Shown here piece by piece: positions 43,957 to 53,034 of a stretch of 64,000 nt of DNA; positions within the stretch are counted from its first letter, which is position 1; every line of letters starts with the position of its first letter. The stretch lies in contig CAWFXD010000001.1 of assembly GCA_963819695.1 (NCBI GenBank), forward strand, positions 1,240,001 to 1,304,000, written 5' to 3'. The DNA is from DASZIT01 sp963819695 (GTDB lineage: Bacteria; Actinomycetota; Acidimicrobiia; Acidimicrobiales; RAAP-2). The notes beneath the pieces were generated by a model. That model worked only from the letters and a program-made list of their open reading frames with translations. It made no database searches and had not been told where the DNA came from. Position numbers and translations under genes: made by a program.

Positions 43957-46176
43957 GTGCCGATAGCCATCTCCGAGGAACACCTGACGCTGGGTCGCAC
44001 CGTGCGCCGATGGCTCGACAGCCACTGCCCTCCGGCCGTCCCCCGAGCGCTGCTCGACGCCGAAGACGAGGAGTTGCAGCCGGTGTGGAAGGAGTTCGCC
44101 GCCCAGGGCTGGCTCGGGATCCACATCCCCGAGCAGTGGGGTGGTCAGGGGTACGGCCTCCTCGAGTTGGCGGTGATCCTCGAAGAGACCGGGTGGTCGC
44201 TTCTCCCCGGCCCCTTCCTCTCCACCGCGCTGGGCTCAGCCCTGGTCGCGGAGGCGGGCACCCCGGATCAGGCCGCCGCCCTGTTGCCCGGCCTGGTCGA
44301 CGGCAGCCTGACCGCCGCGGTCCACCTCGGAGCCCCCGGGTTCGACATCACCCGGAGGGAGGACGACGGGACCATCGAGCTCACCGGCGAGCTCCGTCCG
44401 GTGCTGGGTGCCGCCACCGCCTCGATGGTGCTGGCACCGGCCAGAGATGGCAACGGCTCGGACACCTGGTGCCTGGTGGACGTCGGCCATTCGGAAGCGG
44501 GTGTGCAGGCGCAGCCGCTGGCCAGCCTCGACCCGACCCGAAGGGTCGGGCGAGTGTCGGCGGATGGCGTGAGGGTCGGCCCCGGGCGCCAATTTCCCTC
44601 GCTGACCACGGCCCGGGTCCACCAGGTTGCCGTGTCCATGGCCGCCGCCGAGCACGCCGGGGGTGCCCGCTGGTGTCTCGAGACGGCATCGGAATATGCC
44701 AAGCAACGGGTCCAGTTCGGCCGTCCGATCGGGCAGTTCCAGGCGGTCAAGCACAAGCTGGCCAACATGCTGGTCCAAGGGGAGCAGATCACTGCGGTGG
44801 CGTGGGACGCGGCGGTGGCGGTCGGTACCGGCGAACCGGCCGAGGCCGCGCTGGCGGCGGCCACCGCCGGCGCCATCGTTTTCGACGCGTACGCCGACAG
44901 CGCCAAGGACTGCGTGCAGCTGATGGGGGGGATCGGGTTCACCTGGGAACACGACGCCCATCTCCATCTGCGGCGATCGGTGGCCAACCGTCAGCTGTTC
45001 GGAGAATCCGACGGCTTCCAGACCCAGCTGGTGACCTTGGCCCGCCAAGGGACCCGGAGGGGGCTGGTCACCGATCTGCCCGACGAGGCCGAACAAGTTC
45101 GCCGGGATCTGGCTCCGATCATCGCCGAGTTGAAGGCGCTGGAGGGTGGCGATCGGCACCGAAAGTTGGTGGGTGCCGGCTTCGTCTCCCCCCACTGGCC
45201 GAGCCCGTGGGGACGCGACGCCACCGCCGTCGAGCAGCTGGTGATCGAAGAGGAATTCGCCGCGGCCGGCATTGTCCGGCCCCACATCGGCATCGGAGCC
45301 TGGGCGCTGCCGCCGATCATCGCCCACGGGACCGAGGAGCAGAGCCGGCGGTGGGTGCTCCCGACCTTGTTGGGCGAGCTGAAATGGTGCCAGCTGTTCT
45401 CGGAACCGGGAGCCGGCTCCGACCTCGCCGGTCTGAGCACCCGGGCCGAACGGGTGGAAGGCGGGTGGTGCCTCACCGGCCAGAAGGTGTGGACATCGAT
45501 GGCCCGCGAGGCGCAATGGGGCATCTGTCTGGCCCGGACCGACCCTTCCGTCCCCAAACATGATGGCATCACCTACTTCATCGTCGACATGGCTTCGGCC
45601 GGGATCGACATTCGGCCGCTCCGCGAACTCACCGGCGACGCGATGTTCAACGAGGTGTTCCTCGACGGCGTCTTCGTCCCCGACGACTGCGTGATCGGCG
45701 AATTGGGCCAAGGATGGAAGCTGGCCCGGTTGACCCTGGCCAATGAGCGGGTGTCGATGTCGTCGGGCTCGGCCTTCGGGGTCGGGGTCGAAGCCCTGCT
45801 CCATCTGGCCGACCGACAGGAGGGGCAGCTCTCGCCCGGGACCTCCATCCGCCTCGGGGCCCTGCTGGCCGAGGCCCAGTCGATCGGCCTGCTGGCCCAC
45901 CGCTCGACCCTCCAATCGATCTCCGGGACCGATCCCGGAGCCGGGACCAGTGTCCGCAAGCTGTTGGGAGCCGAGCACGAGCAGCGGGTGCAAGAGCTCG
46001 GGCTGTCCATGCTCGGACCCGAAGGTGCGACCATGGAGGGCCGCGCTCAGCGGTGGGCCCACGGGTTCCTGGTCACCCGATGTCTGACCATCGCCGGCGG
46101 AACCAGCGAGATCCAGCGCAACGTCATCGCCGAGCGGATCCTCGGCCTTCCCCGGGACCCCGAACCGGCCGGGTAA
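43957..46176 (+). CDS. Fused two-domain acyl-CoA dehydrogenase (FadE34/FadE6-like)
   Basis: 739 residues with two complete ACAD domains in tandem. Domain 1 (about 1-370) ends MGGIGFTWEHDAHLHLRRSV, domain 2 (about 385-739) has CQLFSEPGAGSDLAGLSTRA, KVWTSMAREAQWGICLARTD and the C-terminal AGGTSEIQRNVIAERILGLP. This single-chain layout, equal to an alpha-beta pair, is known from long mycobacterial FadE proteins. The first domain lacks the FAD motif of the second, so only one active site may form. GTG 43957 follows GAAAGG by six bases. It is likely part of the P450/ferredoxin operon. Confidence 0.94.
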   Translation: MPIAISEEHLTLGRTVRRWLDSHCPPAVPRALLDAEDEELQPVWKEFAAQGWLGIHIPEQWGGQGYGLLELAVILEETGWSLLPGPFLSTALGSALVAEAGTPDQAAALLPGLVDGSLTAAVHLGAPGFDITRREDDGTIELTGELRPVLGAATASMVLAPARDGNGSDTWCLVDVGHSEAGVQAQPLASLDPTRRVGRVSADGVRVGPGRQFPSLTTARVHQVAVSMAAAEHAGGARWCLETASEYAKQRVQFGRPIGQFQAVKHKLANMLVQGEQITAVAWDAAVAVGTGEPAEAALAAATAGAIVFDAYADSAKDCVQLMGGIGFTWEHDAHLHLRRSVANRQLFGESDGFQTQLVTLARQGTRRGLVTDLPDEAEQVRRDLAPIIAELKALEGGDRHRKLVGAGFVSPHWPSPWGRDATAVEQLVIEEEFAAAGIVRPHIGIGAWALPPIIAHGTEEQSRRWVLPTLLGELKWCQLFSEPGAGSDLAGLSTRAERVEGGWCLTGQKVWTSMAREAQWGICLARTDPSVPKHDGITYFIVDMASAGIDIRPLRELTGDAMFNEVFLDGVFVPDDCVIGELGQGWKLARLTLANERVSMSSGSAFGVGVEALLHLADRQEGQLSPGTSIRLGALLAEAQSIGLLAHRSTLQSISGTDPGAGTSVRKLLGAEHEQRVQELGLSMLGPEGATMEGRAQRWAHGFLVTRCLTIAGGTSEIQRNVIAERILGLPRDPEPAG

Positions 46177-46231
46177 CGGCCGGACGTCGATGAGGGTGCC
46201 GAACAAGTGTGCAGAATCGGAGGCTCGAGCA

Positions 46232-46627
46232 ATGTTTGCACGTACCAAACGTCGGCTCACCGAGATCACGTCGCCTCTTCTGGAGGATGGCGAGCGGATC
46301 GAGGTGATGGCCCACCTGATCACGGGCTCGGTACTCGACGTGATCAAGCATCTGCCTGCCGAGTTCCTGGGGACTCTCGGCACCGTTGAGTTCGGTGTGT
46401 TGAGTAACCGCCGGTTCCGGATTTTCGCGTCGGACCAGGAAGGTCGTCCGACGGCCCGGTTGCTCTTTGAGGTGCCGAGATCGGGCTTGGTCGTCACCCG
46501 TTCGGGCGGTTTTTACACCCATTGGGTGGACCTGACCGCACCCGGACTCGAACTCCAGCTTCGCTTCCCCATCGTCGCGCGGCGGGACGGGGCTCGCCTC
46601 GTCGATGCTTTGGCCAAATCCACCTAA
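46232..46627 (+). CDS. Hypothetical protein (possible PH-like domain)
   Basis: 131-residue soluble protein, MFARTKRRLTEITSPLLEDG, with alternating beta strands (VEFGVLSNRRFRIFASD; SGLVVTRSGGFYTHWVDL) and a short C-terminal helix. The strand pattern followed by a helix resembles bacterial PH-like domains (YxxF-type), but I cannot confirm it. GGAGG eight bases before the ATG supports the start. It lies alone, 55 bp after the fused ACAD and convergent with the CaiB gene. No function can be given. Confidence 0.65.
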   Translation: MFARTKRRLTEITSPLLEDGERIEVMAHLITGSVLDVIKHLPAEFLGTLGTVEFGVLSNRRFRIFASDQEGRPTARLLFEVPRSGLVVTRSGGFYTHWVDLTAPGLELQLRFPIVARRDGARLVDALAKST

Positions 46628-46680
46628 CCCGCACCGCTCAGCAACTCGCTCGTCCTGACCGCCGCAGGTTTCCGGCCTGG

Positions 46681-47943
46681 CTACACCACGCCGGTATCTC
46701 GTAGTTGCTTCAGCTCCTCGGTGGTCAGCCCGACCAGGCCGGTCCAGACCTCGTCGTTGTCGGCCCCCAGTCTCGGAGCCCCAGTGGGGGCTGACGCCGG
46801 CCGCCCGATGAATCGAGGGAACGGTGCCTGCTGGCGGACGGTCCCGACCACCGGATCCTCGACGTCGACAAGATCCTTCCGGGCGATCATGTGGGGATCG
46901 GAGAAGATGTCGGCGGCGCTGTAGGCGATGCCGACGGGGACGTCGTGGGCGATGCAGGTCGCTTCCACCGCGGAGGCGCTCAAGCCGGAGGTCCACGCCT
47001 GGACGATCCCGTTGATCTCGTCGCCCCGGGCCACCCGTCTCGCCAGGGTCGAGAACCTATCGTCGGTGATGAGGTCGGGCCGGTCCATGGCCTGACAGAG
47101 TCGGCGGAAGTTGGCGTCCGATCCGGCCACGATGCAGACGTAGGCACCGTCGGCGGCCAGGTAGTTGTCGAGCGGAGCCGAGTTGGGGAGGCGGTTCCCC
47201 TCCCGGGACCGGACTACGCCGAGCTGGTCGTAGCCGGCCAGCGTCCACTCCAATACCCGGAGTACCGCGCCGTAGAGCGGGGCGTCGATGACCGCGCCGG
47301 TGCCGGTGGCAGCCGGCCCCGCGTCCCGCTGGTAGAGACCGGCGACCGCCGCCATGGCCGCGAACACCCCGGTCAGATAGTCGGAGATGGTCACCCCCGG
47401 TCGCACCGGGGGTCGATCGCGTTCACCGGTCAGATGGAGGAGGCCGCCGTAGGCGATGCCAAGGCGATCGAGCCCGGGGCGGCGCGAGTTCGGGCCGTCC
47501 TGTCCGAACACGCTGATGCGCACGAAGACCAGACGCGGGTCGAGGGTTTCGGGACCCAGGCCCCATTCCTCCATGGTGCCCGGCCGGAAGTTCTCACAGA
47601 CGACGTCGGCGTGGGCGGCCAACCGGCGGAACAGCGTCTGGCCGGCCGACGTCCGCAGGTCGCAGGTCACGCTCTTCCGGCCCCGGCCCTCCACCGCCCA
47701 GAACAGGGAGTAGCCGGCCTCCGTCTCCTCGGAGTCCACGAACGGCCCGATGGTCCGCATGAAGTCGCCCGCGCCCGGAAGTTCCACCTTGATGACGTCG
47801 GCCCCCAGCTCGCCGAGCAGTCCGGCGCAGAACGGTGCCGAGATTCGGGTGCCGACGTCGAGGACCCGGATTCCGGAGAGTGGCCCGCCGGTGTTCGAAC
47901 CGCCGGCGTCGTCGGCGGTGCGGCCGGATTGCTCAGCTTCCAC
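46681..47943 (-). CDS. CaiB/BaiF family (class III) CoA-transferase
   Basis: 420-residue formyl-CoA-transferase-like enzyme that moves CoA between carboxylic acids. It opens with LSGIRVLDVGTRISAPFCAG and has GADVIKVELPG, CDLRTSAGQTLFRRL, CENFRPGTMEEWGL and, near residue 185, TISDYLTGVF with the catalytic-region Asp. C-terminal GDEINGIVQAWTSGLSA is normal for the family. GTG 47943 overlaps the stop of the upstream enoyl-CoA hydratase by 11 bp. It probably activates the substrate of the adjoining beta-oxidation genes. Confidence 0.93.
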   Translation of the reverse strand: MEAEQSGRTADDAGGSNTGGPLSGIRVLDVGTRISAPFCAGLLGELGADVIKVELPGAGDFMRTIGPFVDSEETEAGYSLFWAVEGRGRKSVTCDLRTSAGQTLFRRLAAHADVVCENFRPGTMEEWGLGPETLDPRLVFVRISVFGQDGPNSRRPGLDRLGIAYGGLLHLTGERDRPPVRPGVTISDYLTGVFAAMAAVAGLYQRDAGPAATGTGAVIDAPLYGAVLRVLEWTLAGYDQLGVVRSREGNRLPNSAPLDNYLAADGAYVCIVAGSDANFRRLCQAMDRPDLITDDRFSTLARRVARGDEINGIVQAWTSGLSASAVEATCIAHDVPVGIAYSAADIFSDPHMIARKDLVDVEDPVVGTVRQQAPFPRFIGRPASAPTGAPRLGADNDEVWTGLVGLTTEELKQLRDTGVV

Positions 47944-48781
47944 CGCTGGGTCCGTCTCCCCGGTCGCGGTCGGCGAACACCTCCTGCATGGAAGTTCGCG
48001 ACTTGCGCTCCTCGAGAGCGGTCAGGGCGGTAGAGGTGTTGTGCATCCAGTGGTGGGCCATGAAGTGGTATTTCCAGGAGGCGGACTGGCCCATGAGGTC
48101 GGCGGTCTGGTTGATGGTGTCCTTGACCACCTGGGCGGTGGCCGGTGGCACCAGGGCGATCCGTTCCGCCAGTTGGTGCGACCGCTCGGCCAGGTCCGCC
48201 GCCGGGACGACCTGGTTGACCAGTCCGAGCCGCCAGGCCTCCTGGGCGTCGATGATGTCCCCGGTCCACAGGAACTCCTTCGCCTTCCGGATACCGAGCT
48301 CCCACGGTTCGACCAACAGTTCGACTCCGGCACCGGTCATCCGCAGCACCGGATTGGAGAAGCGGGCATCGTCGGCCGCCACGATCAGGTCGCACATGCA
48401 GGCCAGCATCAGCCCGGCGGCGATGCAGCTCCCCTGGACCGAGGCGATGGTGGGCTTGCGGAAGTCGTGGATCTTCTTGCAGCGATCGAAGTACATCACC
48501 TTTTCGTGATGCATCTTCCCCTCCGGCGTCTCCCGCAACAGCCGCCAGTGGTCGGGCTCGGTATCGCCGACGATGGCCTTGAGGTCGTGTCCCGACGAGA
48601 AGTGCTTGCCCGCTCCGGCCAGGATCACCACCCGGACGGCGTCGTCGGCGTCGGCCACGTCGAAGGCGGCATCCAGCTCATCGAGGAGCCGGGTGTCCTG
48701 GGCGTTGGCCACTTCCGGCCGGTTCATGGTGATGGTGGCCACCGGACCGTCCACCTCGTATCGGATCACCTCATAGCCCAC
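47933..48781 (-). CDS. Enoyl-CoA hydratase/isomerase family protein
   Basis: 282-residue crotonase. Oxyanion motifs are GAGKHFSSGHDLKAI and VQGSCIAAGLMLACMCDLIV; a late LFERT-like segment is missing and the C-terminus YHFMAHHWMHNTSTALTALE is a long helix. The loop VGDTEPDHWRLLRETPEGK before the second motif is longer than usual, so substrates may be bulky. GTG 48781 follows GAAGGAG by seven bases. Downstream of ACAD 50005 by 42 bp and overlapping CaiB, it forms a three-gene minus-strand operon (ACAD, ECH, CaiB). Confidence 0.92.
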   Translation of the reverse strand: MGYEVIRYEVDGPVATITMNRPEVANAQDTRLLDELDAAFDVADADDAVRVVILAGAGKHFSSGHDLKAIVGDTEPDHWRLLRETPEGKMHHEKVMYFDRCKKIHDFRKPTIASVQGSCIAAGLMLACMCDLIVAADDARFSNPVLRMTGAGVELLVEPWELGIRKAKEFLWTGDIIDAQEAWRLGLVNQVVPAADLAERSHQLAERIALVPPATAQVVKDTINQTADLMGQSASWKYHFMAHHWMHNTSTALTALEERKSRTSMQEVFADRDRGDGPSGGS

Positions 48782-48823
48782 GGCGTTTCTCCTTCCGGCC
48801 TGTTCCCATCCGACTCGGCGCAC

Positions 48824-50005
48824 TCATCCCCGGGGCAGGCCCAACACTCGCTCTCCGACCAGTGTCCTCTGGATCTCGTTGGTGCCGGCGAAGATCGACG
48901 AGGCCTGATAGTAGAGCCAGGATCGTTGCCAGGTGCCGTCCCCGGGGTTGTCGCTGGCCCCCTGCCAGAGGCAGGCGGCCGGCCCGAGCACGGCCATGAC
49001 CGTCTCGTGAAGGCGCTGGGACATCTCGCTCCAGTACAGCTTGAGCGCGCTTCCCTCCGGCCCCGGCGCCTCGCCGCGCTCCAGGCGGGTGAGGGTCCGC
49101 CAGTTGTGCAGCTGGAAGGTCTTCACCTCGATGTAGGCCTCCGCCACCCGCTGGCGGATGCCCCAGTCGTCGAATCCGTCCTCGCGGGTGCGGGCCAGCT
49201 CCAGGAGCTCCAACAGCAGCTGGCAGTGGATGCCGAGTTGGCGGGGGTTGACTCCTCGCTCGTGGGTGAGGGTGGAGTTGGCCACCGTCCATCCCTCGCC
49301 GGGCCGGCCGACCAGGTGGGCGTCGGGAACGAAGACGCCATCGAGGAAGACCTCGTTGAACTCGGCCTCGCCGGTGATCTGGACCAGGGGGCGCACCTCG
49401 ACCCCGTCGGCGTGCATGTCCACCACCAGACAGGAGATCCCCAGTTGGCGCTTGGGGACATCGGGCTCGCTGCGAGCCAGGCACAGACCCCAGTCGGCGA
49501 ACTGGGCATACGAGGTCCACACTTTTCGACCGGTCAAGCGGTACCCGCCGTCCACCCGCTCGGCTCTGGTGGAGAGTGACGTCAGGTCGCTGCCGGCGTC
49601 GGGCTCGGAGAACAGCTGGCACCACAATTCCTCGGCGCCGAGGATGGGGGGGAGCCACTGCTGTTGCTGTTCGGCGGTCCCGTGGGCGAACAAGGTGGGT
49701 CCGACCAGATTGATGCCGATGCGACCCACCAACTCCGGCGCTCGGGCCCGGGCCAGTTCCTCGGTGACCACGAAGTGCTCGGCGGGACCGAGGCCGCGGC
49801 CACCCATCTCCGCCGGCCAGGTGATCCCGACCCATCGATCGGCAGCCAGGCGTGCCTGCCACGATCGCCCGAAGGCGACACTCTCGTCGAGGTCGGGAAT
49901 GCGAGGGGGCAAACCGACGCCGTACTCCCAGGGGAGATTCTCCACCAGCCACTGGTGGAGCTCGGCTCGCAGCTCTTGCTGGGCGGGTGTGATGCGCAGG
50001 TCCAT
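48824..50005 (-). CDS. Acyl-CoA dehydrogenase (alpha-type)
   Basis: 393-residue flavoprotein with CQLFSEPDAGSDLTSLSTRA, KVWTSYAQFADWGLCLARSE and FAGTNEIQRTLVGERVLGLP. It carries full FAD motifs, so it is the likely alpha partner of the ACAD encoded on the other strand at 50103; the two starts are 97 bp apart and divergent. The MCAD-type Glu position is Ala (FAGT), as in steroid-type ACADs. ATG 50005 gives MDLRITPAQQELRAELHQWL. Next in its transcript are an enoyl-CoA hydratase and a CaiB transferase. Confidence 0.94.
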   Translation of the reverse strand: MDLRITPAQQELRAELHQWLVENLPWEYGVGLPPRIPDLDESVAFGRSWQARLAADRWVGITWPAEMGGRGLGPAEHFVVTEELARARAPELVGRIGINLVGPTLFAHGTAEQQQQWLPPILGAEELWCQLFSEPDAGSDLTSLSTRAERVDGGYRLTGRKVWTSYAQFADWGLCLARSEPDVPKRQLGISCLVVDMHADGVEVRPLVQITGEAEFNEVFLDGVFVPDAHLVGRPGEGWTVANSTLTHERGVNPRQLGIHCQLLLELLELARTREDGFDDWGIRQRVAEAYIEVKTFQLHNWRTLTRLERGEAPGPEGSALKLYWSEMSQRLHETVMAVLGPAACLWQGASDNPGDGTWQRSWLYYQASSIFAGTNEIQRTLVGERVLGLPRG

Positions 50006-50102
50006 CGGCGCCAGCTTGGCACAGGGGTCCCGGACCCATCCCGACGCCCACGTGCGCCCGGGATCCCGTGGTCGACGGGCGCCAGCCGTAGACTCCCCAG
50101 CC

Positions 50103-51200
50103 GTGGACTTCGACCTGTCGGCGGAGCAGACGGCCCTCCGTGACGCGGCCGCCGATTTGCTCGACGGCTACGCGTCCTCGGCGCGGGTCCGTGAATTCGT
50201 CGGCTCGGGTCTGGACCCGGCCGGTCCCGGCGGGTTCGACGCCATCCTCTGGGCGGCCATGGCAGAGCAGGGATGGCTGGCCATCGAGCGACCCGAACGG
50301 GACGGAGGATTGGGTCTGGGCATGGTCGAGGTGGCGGTGTTGTGCGAGGAGCTCGGACGTCGGGTGGCCCCGGCCCCCTTCATCGGGAGCATCGTTGCCC
50401 TCGGGGCGTTTGCCGATGCTGCCGAAGACGACGGGTGGTCGGACCGTCTGGCCACCGGCGAGGCGGTGGGATGCATGGCCTGGTCGGCCGAGCCGGCCCT
50501 GGTGACCGATGCCGGCGGCGACGGCCGGTGCCTGTTGACCGCCCGTCCCGAGCCCACGGTGTACGCGTCAGTCTCGGATGTAGCGGTGGTGGTGGCCGAT
50601 GACGCCGTCTATGCGGTATCACTCCCGGTTGAGGACCGGCCGCCAGCGGAGCCGGCGATGGACCGGACCCGGTCGGTGGGATGGCTGCGCCTCGAGCGGG
50701 CGCCGGCTCGGAAGATCGGGGGCGCGGCGGCGGCGGCCCGAGTGCTCGACCGGATGGTGACCTCGTTGTCGGCGGAGATGCTCGGCGCCTCGACCCGGGT
50801 GCTGGAGATGAGCGTCGAGTACGCCAAGGACCGGGTTCAGTTCGGCAAACCCATCGGCAGCTTCCAGGCCGTCAAGCACCGACTGGCCGACGCTTTGGTT
50901 GACGTGGAAGCCATGCGGTCGAATGTGTACTACGCGGCGTGGTCACTCGCTTCCGGCGATCCCGACGGGTCGCTGGCTGGGTCAGCGGCCAAAGCCTGGT
51001 GCTCGGCGGCTTCACGCCGGGTGATGGCCACCGGTCTGCAGGTGCACGGCGGGATCGGGTTCACCTGGGAGCACGACCTCCATCTGTTCGTGAAGCGGTC
51101 CCAGCTCGACGAGTCGAGCTTCGGAGACGCCGCCTTTCACCGCGAGCGGGTCGCCGCATTGTTGTCCGGTCGCAAACCGGATGACCCGAGCCTGTTCTGA
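50103..51200 (+). CDS. Acyl-CoA dehydrogenase (beta-type)
   Basis: 365-residue ACAD, MDFDLSAEQTALRDAAADLL, with LQVHGGIGFTWEHDLHLFVK near the C-terminus and AKDRVQFGKPIGSFQAVKH. The middle FAD-binding region is reduced (VYASVSDVAVVV), the usual sign of a non-FAD-binding or partner subunit of heteromeric enzymes. GTG 50103. It is divergent from ACAD 48824-50005, and I infer that the two proteins combine as in FadE26/FadE27. It is convergent with the thiolase, 124 bp apart. Confidence 0.92.
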   Translation: MDFDLSAEQTALRDAAADLLDGYASSARVREFVGSGLDPAGPGGFDAILWAAMAEQGWLAIERPERDGGLGLGMVEVAVLCEELGRRVAPAPFIGSIVALGAFADAAEDDGWSDRLATGEAVGCMAWSAEPALVTDAGGDGRCLLTARPEPTVYASVSDVAVVVADDAVYAVSLPVEDRPPAEPAMDRTRSVGWLRLERAPARKIGGAAAAARVLDRMVTSLSAEMLGASTRVLEMSVEYAKDRVQFGKPIGSFQAVKHRLADALVDVEAMRSNVYYAAWSLASGDPDGSLAGSAAKAWCSAASRRVMATGLQVHGGIGFTWEHDLHLFVKRSQLDESSFGDAAFHRERVAALLSGRKPDDPSLF

Positions 51201-51324
51201 CGCAAGGTGGTTGCCTGTAGGTCGCCACGCGATGGACCCGGAGGCAGGTGTTGACGGCGAAGCGCCGGTGCAGTTTCTGTGACCCGACCTATTTCGCCGG
51301 CGGCCCGCCTGCCGGCTACCGGGC

Positions 51325-52542
51325 TCACCCCGAGCCCCGGGTGAGCAGCATCGATCCGGCGATCGGGCCGCCGCCGTTGGCCACCACCGCCACCTCGTGA
51401 CGGCCGGGAATCTGTCGATCCCCGCCCTCGCCCCGGAGCTGGACGCAGGCTTCGTGCAGTAACCCGAACCCGTGGAGCCGCCCGGCCGACAACTGGCCGC
51501 CGGCGGTGTTGAGCGGGAGTTCGCCGTCGAGGGCGATCCGCGAGCCGCCCTCGACGAATGCACCGCTCTCACCCCGACCACAGAGGTTGAGGGCCTCGAG
51601 CCACACCAACGGCAGGATGCTGAACCCGTCGTAAAGCTGGGCCGTGTCGACGTCGGACGGGCGGAGGTCGGTCCGCTCCCACATGCTGGCCCCGGCGTCC
51701 CGGGCGGCCATGGTGGTCATGTCGTCGAACTGGTCCCAACTCGGCCGCCCCCGCAGCGCGGTGCCGACCGCGTTCACATGGCATGCGGGATGCGGTGCGT
51801 CCGGCGCGTAGTCGACGTGGGAGACGACCAGCGCGGTGGAGCCGTCGCAGGGGGCGTCGCAGTCGAACAGGCAGAACGGGGTGGTGATGATCCTGGCCGC
51901 CAGGTAATCGTCCATGCTCATCGGCTGGCGGTAGAGAGCCTTGGGGTTGAGTCCGGCGTTCCGCCGGCCGTTGAGGGCGACCTGGGCCAGCTGCTCGCGG
52001 GTGAGCCCGAATTCGTGGAAACGCCGCTGGGCCACCAGGGCGATCCAGTTGGCCGCCGAGACGGCGCCGAACGGGAGCGTCCATTGCAGAAATCCGGCGA
52101 AACGGGGAGCGCCACCCGATCCTCCTCCGCCACCCCCGCCGATGCCCTGGCGGCCACCTTCGCCCTGGGCGGTCGACTCGGTGACGGTCCGGTAGACCAG
52201 CACATGCCGGGCGGCACCGGCGGCGATGGCGAAACAGGCAGCGATCACCGCCTTCATCTGGGCCGGGCCTTCCGAGCCACCGTCGTGCCAGTTGAGCTTC
52301 AGGCGGAGGGCGTCCTGGACCTCAGGGGTCCCCGGCCCGGAGAAGCCCATGCTGCCGCCCACTCCGGCGCCCGGATAGGTGGCCAGCCCGTCGATGTCCT
52401 CCCGGGTGAGGCCGGCGTCGGCGATGGCGGCCAGGCAGGCGTCGATGGTCAGGTCGACCTCGGTCCGCCCGAGCCGCCGGCCGACGTCGGATTGCCCGAT
52501 GCCGGTGATGGCGGCCTGGCGTTCGGCCGGCGCCGCGCTCAC
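51325..52542 (-). CDS. SCP2-type thiolase / Ltp-like retro-aldolase
   Basis: 405-residue member of the SCP2-thiolase (lipid-transfer-protein thiolase) group. At the thiolase nucleophile position it has WHDGGSEGPAQM, no Cys, and the C-terminal Cys motif reads VVANGGGPIAGS, so it cannot be a normal thiolase. Ltp2-type aldolases lack these Cys too and cleave steroid 17-hydroxy side chains with a DUF35 partner. Here GTG 52542 overlaps the DUF35 stop (GTGA). A very glycine-rich loop (GIGGGGGGGSGG) near residue 150 is odd. The conserved HGFGLLHEACVQLRG is present. Confidence 0.88.
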   Translation of the reverse strand: MSAAPAERQAAITGIGQSDVGRRLGRTEVDLTIDACLAAIADAGLTREDIDGLATYPGAGVGGSMGFSGPGTPEVQDALRLKLNWHDGGSEGPAQMKAVIAACFAIAAGAARHVLVYRTVTESTAQGEGGRQGIGGGGGGGSGGAPRFAGFLQWTLPFGAVSAANWIALVAQRRFHEFGLTREQLAQVALNGRRNAGLNPKALYRQPMSMDDYLAARIITTPFCLFDCDAPCDGSTALVVSHVDYAPDAPHPACHVNAVGTALRGRPSWDQFDDMTTMAARDAGASMWERTDLRPSDVDTAQLYDGFSILPLVWLEALNLCGRGESGAFVEGGSRIALDGELPLNTAGGQLSAGRLHGFGLLHEACVQLRGEGGDRQIPGRHEVAVVANGGGPIAGSMLLTRGSG

Positions 52543-52970
52543 CGGTTGCCCCCGGTCGGCGCCGCCAGGCGGAACAGCGGGAGGTACACGTCTTCGTGGC
52601 GCTCGAAGACCACTTCGACCGGATCGCCGATCTCGATGTCGCCGGGGTCGCAGTCGATCAGGTTGGTGATCAGCCGGACATCGGGTTGCTCGTCGATGGC
52701 CACCAGTCCGATCACATAGGAGTCCGACCCGGGGATCCACTCCTGGACGTTGACGGTGTAGGAGTGCACGGTGCCCCGCCCGCTGACCGGTTGGGGGGCA
52801 AGTTCGCGGCCGAGGCACCCCGGGCACACCGGCGCCGGCGGGTGGACGAACTGCCGGCACGACTCGCACCGGAGGAACCGGAGGGTTCCGTCCCCGCCTC
52901 CCGTCCAGAAGAACCGGTTGTCGTCGTCGAGCCGAGGGAGGACTCGAAAGGAGGGGCCGTTGGCGGACAT
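52539..52970 (-). CDS. DUF35 OB-fold zinc-ribbon protein
   Basis: 143-residue partner protein. The rubredoxin-like zinc ribbon has Cys35/Cys38 in CESCRQF and Cys49/Cys52 in CPGC; an OB fold follows (GRGTVHSYTVNVQEW, YVIGLVAIDEQPDVRL). DUF35 proteins bind acyl-CoA and associate with SCP2 thiolases. It overlaps the thiolase start by 4 bp. ATG 52970 is the better start; GTG 52982 would add four residues. Confidence 0.92.
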   Translation of the reverse strand: MSANGPSFRVLPRLDDDNRFFWTGGGDGTLRFLRCESCRQFVHPPAPVCPGCLGRELAPQPVSGRGTVHSYTVNVQEWIPGSDSYVIGLVAIDEQPDVRLITNLIDCDPGDIEIGDPVEVVFERHEDVYLPLFRLAAPTGGNR

Positions 52971-53034
52971 GGTCAGGGACACTAGCCAAGGTGACCGGTG
53001 CCCGACTTGGGCATTCTGTTAGGTTCACCGTCCG

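Noticed and set aside
51296..51316. GCCGGC repeats as a terminator between two convergent genes
   Set aside because: GCCGGC is itself a common palindrome in GC-rich DNA and there is no T tract.
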